Source: Dehalococcoidia bacterium
GTDB taxonomy: Bacteria; Chloroflexota; Dehalococcoidia; SM23-28-2
NCBI GenBank assembly: GCA_030615765.1
Contig: JAUWYP010000010.1
Coordinates: 1-59,986, forward strand
DNA length: 59,986 bases
Direction of reading: 5' to 3'
Numbering within the stretch: the first letter of the stretch is position 1; each line of letters begins with the position of its first letter. The translations under genes were made by a program, and so were the position numbers. Below are positions 58,164 to 59,986 of this stretch, piece after piece. Under the pieces are notes generated by a model. The model did no database searches. It was not told where the DNA came from and saw nothing but the letters and a program-made list of their open reading frames with translations.

Positions 58164-59753
58164 TTAGAGGCTTGCTTCCCGCCTCACCAGCCACCACTCC
58201 AGGGCGTCGGTCAGGGCCAGCCAGGAGGCCTCGATGATGTCGGTGGAGCTGCCCACCGTCGTCCAGTGGTGCTCGCCGTCGGTGGCCTCGATGAGCACCC
58301 GCACGTAGGCGGCGGTGCCGGCGGCGCTATCGATGATCCGCACCTTGTAGTCCACGAGCTTGGTCGCCTCCAGGGTGGGGTAGAACTGCACCAGGGCCTT
58401 ACGGAGGGCGATGTCCAGGGCATGCACTGGCCCGTTCCCTTCGGCGGCGGTATGGATGATCTCGTCGCCCACCCGCACCTTGACGATCGCCTCCGACAGC
58501 ATCTCCCGCTCATCCTCCTCGTCAGCACGGGGGTGGCGGCGCTCCACCACCATGAAGTCGTCCAGCTCGAAGGGAGGCTGATAGTCAGGCTGGTTGCGTC
58601 TGACCAGGAGCTCAAACGAGGCCTCCGCCCCCTCGTACTGGTAGCCGCGGCTCTCCATCAGCTTGATCACGCCCAAGAGGTGGCGCACCTCTTCCTTGCT
58701 CAAAGAAATGTCGACGCCTTGCTCCTTGAGCTTGGCCTGGATATTACGCTGGCCGGCCAGCTCCGACACCAGGATGCGGCGGTCGTTGCCCACCAGAGCG
58801 GGGTCGATGTGCTGGTACGAGTCTTCGTGCTTGATGAGGGCGGCCACGTGCAGGCCCGCTTTGTGGGCGAAGGCGGCCGTGCCCACGTATGGCTGGCGCG
58901 GGCTGGGTGGGAGGTTGGCGGTCTCGCTGACGTAGTGGGCGACCTCGGTGAGCTTGGCCAGCTGCTCATCGCTTACGCAGTCGATGCCCATCTTCAGCCT
59001 GAGGTTGGCGATGACGCTGATCATGTCGGCGTTGCCGCAGCCGTCGCCGTAGCCGTTGATGCAGCCCTGCACCTGGGCCACTCCCATCTCCACGGCCGCC
59101 AGGGTGTTGGCCACCGCCAGGTCGGCGGCGTTGTGGGCGTGGATGCCCAGGGGCGTTCCGACGGCGTCCATCGCCGCCTTGATGGGCTCCCTCAGGCGGG
59201 AGGTGATGGTGCCGCCGTTGGTGTCGCACATGATGATGCAGTCCACCCCGGCCTCGACCGCCGACTGCAGGCACCGGAGGGTGTAGCGGGGGTCGGAGTA
59301 GAAGCCGTCGAAGTAGTGCTCGGCGTCCAGGAAGACGGTGAAGCCGTGCGACTTGAGGTAGCGGATGGAGTCGGAGATCATCTCCAGGTTCTCGTCCAGG
59401 GTGGTCTCTAGGACGTGGCGCACCTGCATGTCGCTGGCCTTGCCCACCAGGGTGATCACCGGCGTGCGGGCGTCGACCAGGGCGCGGATGTTGGGGTCCT
59501 TGTCCGCTTTGCGACCGGCCCGACGGGTGGAGCCGAAGGCGGCCAGCTTGGCGTGGGAGAGCTTGAGCGACTGCGCCCGCACGAAGAACTCGGCGTCCTT
59601 GGGGTTGGAGCCCGGCCAGCCCCCCTCGATGTAGTGCACGCCCAGCTCGTCCAGCTTGCGGGCGATCTTCAGCTTGTCCTCGACGGAGAGGGATATGCCC
59701 TCCATCTGCGTGCCGTCTCGGAGGGTCGTGTCGTATAGTTCAACCGTAGTCAT
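58164..59753 (-). CDS. cimA: (R)-citramalate synthase (CimA-type)
   Basis: Condenses acetyl-CoA with pyruvate to citramalate, the threonine-independent entry to isoleucine. 529 residues, of the long TIGR00977-type. ELYDTTLRDGTQMEGISLS, YIEGGWPGSNPKD (typical of CimA instead of 2-isopropylmalate synthase), CIIMCDTNGGTI, LGIHAHNAADLAVANTLAA with metal-binding His residues, and a C-terminal LeuA-dimer regulatory region (AAEGNGPVHALDIALRKAL). It lies 57 bp downstream of the leuB-type gene, so a branched-chain amino acid operon is likely, with feedback by isoleucine via the C-terminal domain. Confidence 0.92.
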   Translation of the reverse strand: MTTVELYDTTLRDGTQMEGISLSVEDKLKIARKLDELGVHYIEGGWPGSNPKDAEFFVRAQSLKLSHAKLAAFGSTRRAGRKADKDPNIRALVDARTPVITLVGKASDMQVRHVLETTLDENLEMISDSIRYLKSHGFTVFLDAEHYFDGFYSDPRYTLRCLQSAVEAGVDCIIMCDTNGGTITSRLREPIKAAMDAVGTPLGIHAHNAADLAVANTLAAVEMGVAQVQGCINGYGDGCGNADMISVIANLRLKMGIDCVSDEQLAKLTEVAHYVSETANLPPSPRQPYVGTAAFAHKAGLHVAALIKHEDSYQHIDPALVGNDRRILVSELAGQRNIQAKLKEQGVDISLSKEEVRHLLGVIKLMESRGYQYEGAEASFELLVRRNQPDYQPPFELDDFMVVERRHPRADEEDEREMLSEAIVKVRVGDEIIHTAAEGNGPVHALDIALRKALVQFYPTLEATKLVDYKVRIIDSAAGTAAYVRVLIEATDGEHHWTTVGSSTDIIEASWLALTDALEWWLVRREASL

Positions 59754-59810
59754 GTCCGCTCACCTCCAACCGCTTCCGCCGCTCGCTCCCCTATCTTCTC
59801 CCGGCAGCCC

Positions 59811-59986
59811 TCACACGTAGCTCGCTACTAGGTCGCCCATCTCAGACGTGCTCAGGCCCATGCGACCGGCGTTCAGCGACTTGATCTTGCCGCTGGTCAG
59901 GGCCTTGATGATCGCCTGTTCGACGCGGTCGGCGGCTTCCGCCTCCCCCAGCTGAGCGAGCATCATCTGCACGGCGGCGATGGCCG
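59811..59986 (-). CDS. 3-isopropylmalate/isocitrate dehydrogenase family protein (3' part)
   Basis: Only the last 58 codons are inside the window; the gene continues past its end. The segment AIAAVQMMLAQLGEAEAADR is followed by VEQAIIKALTSGKIKSLNAG and ends MGDLVASYV, the usual C-terminus of LeuB/Icd-type beta-decarboxylating dehydrogenases. Its place before cimA suggests LeuB, which acts both in leucine and citramalate routes, but the visible part cannot separate LeuB from isocitrate dehydrogenase. Confidence 0.78.
   Translation of the reverse strand, partial: AIAAVQMMLAQLGEAEAADRVEQAIIKALTSGKIKSLNAGRMGLSTSEMGDLVASYV

Overview
The window is a high-GC, gene-dense bacterial chromosome segment. 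The mix of genes (ClpC with a UVR motif, a long citramalate synthase, tandem acyl-CoA dehydrogenases, Thr-Pro-rich linkers in secreted proteins, a TPR protein with an acidic tail, many leaderless-looking promoters) fits an uncultured member of the Chloroflexota, perhaps near Dehalococcoidia. That placement is inference from gene content; no rRNA is present.

Left flank (1-13.2 kb): the 3' part of clpC, bioY, a GPH-type symporter, a PlsC-like acyltransferase, a flippase-like membrane protein, a cytidylate-kinase-like protein, an MFS exporter, rimI, a ruvB-ridA operon, a seven-bladed FG-GAP lipoprotein and a TIGR04076 protein.

Phage-derived element (about 13.3-29.5 kb, mostly minus strand): a tightly overlapping operon runs from about 29.4 kb down through a holin-associated-like protein, large terminase, HTH protein and portal. 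A second operon holds scaffold, major capsid protein, virion proteins, adaptor, tail hub and baseplate spike. Each operon is preceded by a sigma70-type promoter with an SOS-like box (GAAC-N4-GTTC or a one-mismatch form) between -35 and -10. No integrase, repressor, replication gene, tape measure or endolysin is visible. Between portal and scaffold sits a 4.5-kb cargo block: a three-gene operon with its own promoter (helical protein, HExxH/ExxxD gluzincin-like protein, dCTP-deaminase-like protein) and, on the other strand, a lipoprotein and a PD-(D/E)XK nuclease whose gene ends in a 75-bp copy of the lipoprotein gene's 3' end. At the distal edge is a two-gene operon of a proteasome-like Ntn hydrolase and a YwgA/Panacea-like protein. 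These cargo modules are the best candidates for undescribed systems.

Middle (29.8-42 kb): a TasA/camelysin-like protein, a SipW-type signal peptidase and an FN3-DNRLRE protein form a surface-fibre locus behind three tandem 11-bp repeats. Then come HIT and YqeK hydrolases, a secreted protein with a duplicated module, and a fatty-acid/acyl-CoA cluster (two acyl-CoA dehydrogenases, an internally deleted third copy, flavin reductase, a PaaG-like hydratase/isomerase, a TetR regulator with a palindromic operator).

Right part (42-60 kb): two small alpha/beta-barrel proteins, two tRNA-Ser genes, mnmA, rsfS, a thiL-tsaE-tsaB-ndk operon, a metallophosphoesterase, a D-2-hydroxyacid-dehydrogenase-like protein lacking the catalytic Arg, gyrA with a histone-like tail, an ABC exporter, a TPR protein, tRNA-Pro, a collapsed htrA remnant, cimA and the end of a leuB-type gene. 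Dispersed palindromic repeats of two structural families lie in several intergenic gaps.
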